NCBI GenBank assembly: GCA_003650625.1
Contig: QMQW01000026.1
Coordinates: 1-5,792 of the forward strand
DNA: 5,792 nucleotides
Source of the DNA: Thermoproteota archaeon
Lineage (GTDB): Archaea; Thermoproteota; Methanomethylicia; Culexarchaeales; Culexmicrobiaceae
Reading direction: 5' to 3'
Shown here: in pieces, positions 4,981 to 5,792 of the stretch
How the letters are laid out: each line of letters opens with the position of its first letter
Position numbering within the stretch: position 1 is the first letter of the stretch
Translations under genes and position numbers: made by a program
Notes under the pieces: model-generated
Seen by the model: the letters and a program-made list of their open reading frames with translations, nothing else
The model's database searches: none
What the model was told of the DNA's origin: nothing

Positions 4981-5792
4981 ATGCAAATGAAGAAGACCTT
5001 AATCGGATTAGCACTACTAGCACTAACAGTAATATCAACCCTACCAGCAGCTCAGCTAACAGCAGCCCAAACCACCCAGCCAGCCCTCAAGCAATGGAGG
5101 ACAAAGGGCTGGAAAGCCATCGAGACGGACGTCGTCACAATAATATTCCCAGCAGGAGGAAAGCACCCAATATTCATCTGGTACTACAACAGGGACAACA
5201 AGACAATCCACGTAGTTCACTTCAAGGGAATATGGGACTACTTCACAATCGACGTTCCCCACCTAATAGAGTTCAGGAGAAACCTGAACTTCACAGCTGA
5301 ATTGGTCAACAAAACCATAACCTCCAAGCTCATAAGAAGGGCAATTGAAATCGAAAGACTGCACAGGTGGCTTCAACTACACTTAAACAAAACAGCGGAG
5401 AAAGCCAGGCAGCTAAGCCTAGAGCTGGAGGAGGCAGCAAATGCAACTCGCGCAATCAAAGAAAGATTCGAGCGAGCCTGGCAGATACGCATGAGAATAA
5501 CGAACGAAACAAGAAATATCGTAAAGGAATGCTATGAAGCCATCAAAAGCATAAACAACTTCAACGAAAGCCTAAGGGGATTAAAGGAGGAATGCGGTCA
5601 AGGCGGCTGCGACATATCATTAAAAGTTTCAACAATGAAGGCGTTCACCAAGCAATTAGCAATCAAGATCGCGGAAAGACTACTGTTAATGCTGAATCAA
5701 ACCATGGAATTAAACGCAACAATGCTTAGAAGCCGAATGCATGAAATGGACGTGGAAATAGGCGAAATGATCAGCTTATTGAATTCAGTTAC
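4981..5792 (+). CDS. Secreted, sequon-rich coiled-coil protein, 3' end off the window
   Basis: No family is recognised. The visible 270 residues begin with a signal peptide (MQMKKTLIGLALLALTVIS, cleavage likely near 24-30), then a compact part (about 36-100) rich in aromatic and beta-forming residues (HPIFIWYYN, VVHFKGIWDYFTI), then from about 105 a long charged helical region expected to form coiled coil. Nine N-glycosylation sequons (N73, 103, 110, 136, 154, 175, 195, 239, 245) are spread through it, which is dense for 270 residues and fits a glycosylated cell-surface protein. Cys184, Cys205 and Cys210 could form a disulfide near the loop GQGG. An in-frame ATG at 4957 exists, but has no ribosome binding site and would put a poor prefix before the signal peptide; the ATG at 4987 is also possible. 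A C-terminal membrane anchor may lie beyond the edge. A stalk or S-layer-associated role is a guess from architecture. Confidence 0.85.
   Translation, partial: MQMKKTLIGLALLALTVISTLPAAQLTAAQTTQPALKQWRTKGWKAIETDVVTIIFPAGGKHPIFIWYYNRDNKTIHVVHFKGIWDYFTIDVPHLIEFRRNLNFTAELVNKTITSKLIRRAIEIERLHRWLQLHLNKTAEKARQLSLELEEAANATRAIKERFERAWQIRMRITNETRNIVKECYEAIKSINNFNESLRGLKEECGQGGCDISLKVSTMKAFTKQLAIKIAERLLLMLNQTMELNATMLRSRMHEMDVEIGEMISLLNSV

Noticed and set aside
1..5792. tRNA or rRNA genes, CRISPR arrays, insertion sequences
   Set aside because: No cloverleaf with CCA-type ends, no rRNA-like blocks, no regularly spaced repeats with unique spacers, and no transposase or terminal repeats were seen by eye on either strand.

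Overview
The window looks like a piece of an archaeal chromosome, probably a thermophilic member of the Thermoproteota/TACK side, though the lineage is inferred and not proven. Signs of archaea are GGTGA-type Shine-Dalgarno sites, AT-rich TATA-like boxes about 35-38 nt before several start codons, a split glycine dehydrogenase, short A-rich intergenic gaps, heavy use of ATA and AGA/AGG codons, and a membrane-anchored winged-helix regulator of an archaeal type.

Layout: (1) 1-857, minus strand: N-terminal 285 codons of glycine dehydrogenase subunit 1 (gcvPA), starting at TTG and running off the left edge. (2) About 902-1365, plus strand: a decayed remnant of a radical SAM/helix-hairpin-helix DNA repair-type gene. 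It lacks its 5' part and carries one frameshift and one in-frame TAG. (3) 1438-3102: a 554-aa membrane protein with a signal peptide, a large outer domain, one membrane helix and a cytoplasmic coiled coil. (4) 3166-3348: a 60-aa 2[4Fe-4S] ferredoxin. (5) 3465-3830 and 3827-4006: a YkgJ-type cysteine-cluster protein overlapping, by ATGA, a 59-aa zinc-ribbon protein. (6) 4111-4899: a winged-helix DNA-binding domain fused to about five membrane helices. (7) 4899-4938: two inverted repeats with four TCGA cores about 10 bp apart, directly before a TATA-like box. (8) 4981 to the right edge: the first 270 codons of a secreted, sequon-rich, coiled-coil protein.

How they may work together: the left part is core one-carbon/glycine metabolism beside a dead repair gene. 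Ferredoxin, the YkgJ protein and the zinc ribbon form a small metal/redox group, but only the last two are clearly co-transcribed. The right end is the most suggestive part: a membrane-tethered regulator sits just upstream of a surface glycoprotein gene, with a possible phased operator between them. That regulatory link is inference. No RNA genes, insertion sequences or CRISPR arrays were seen.
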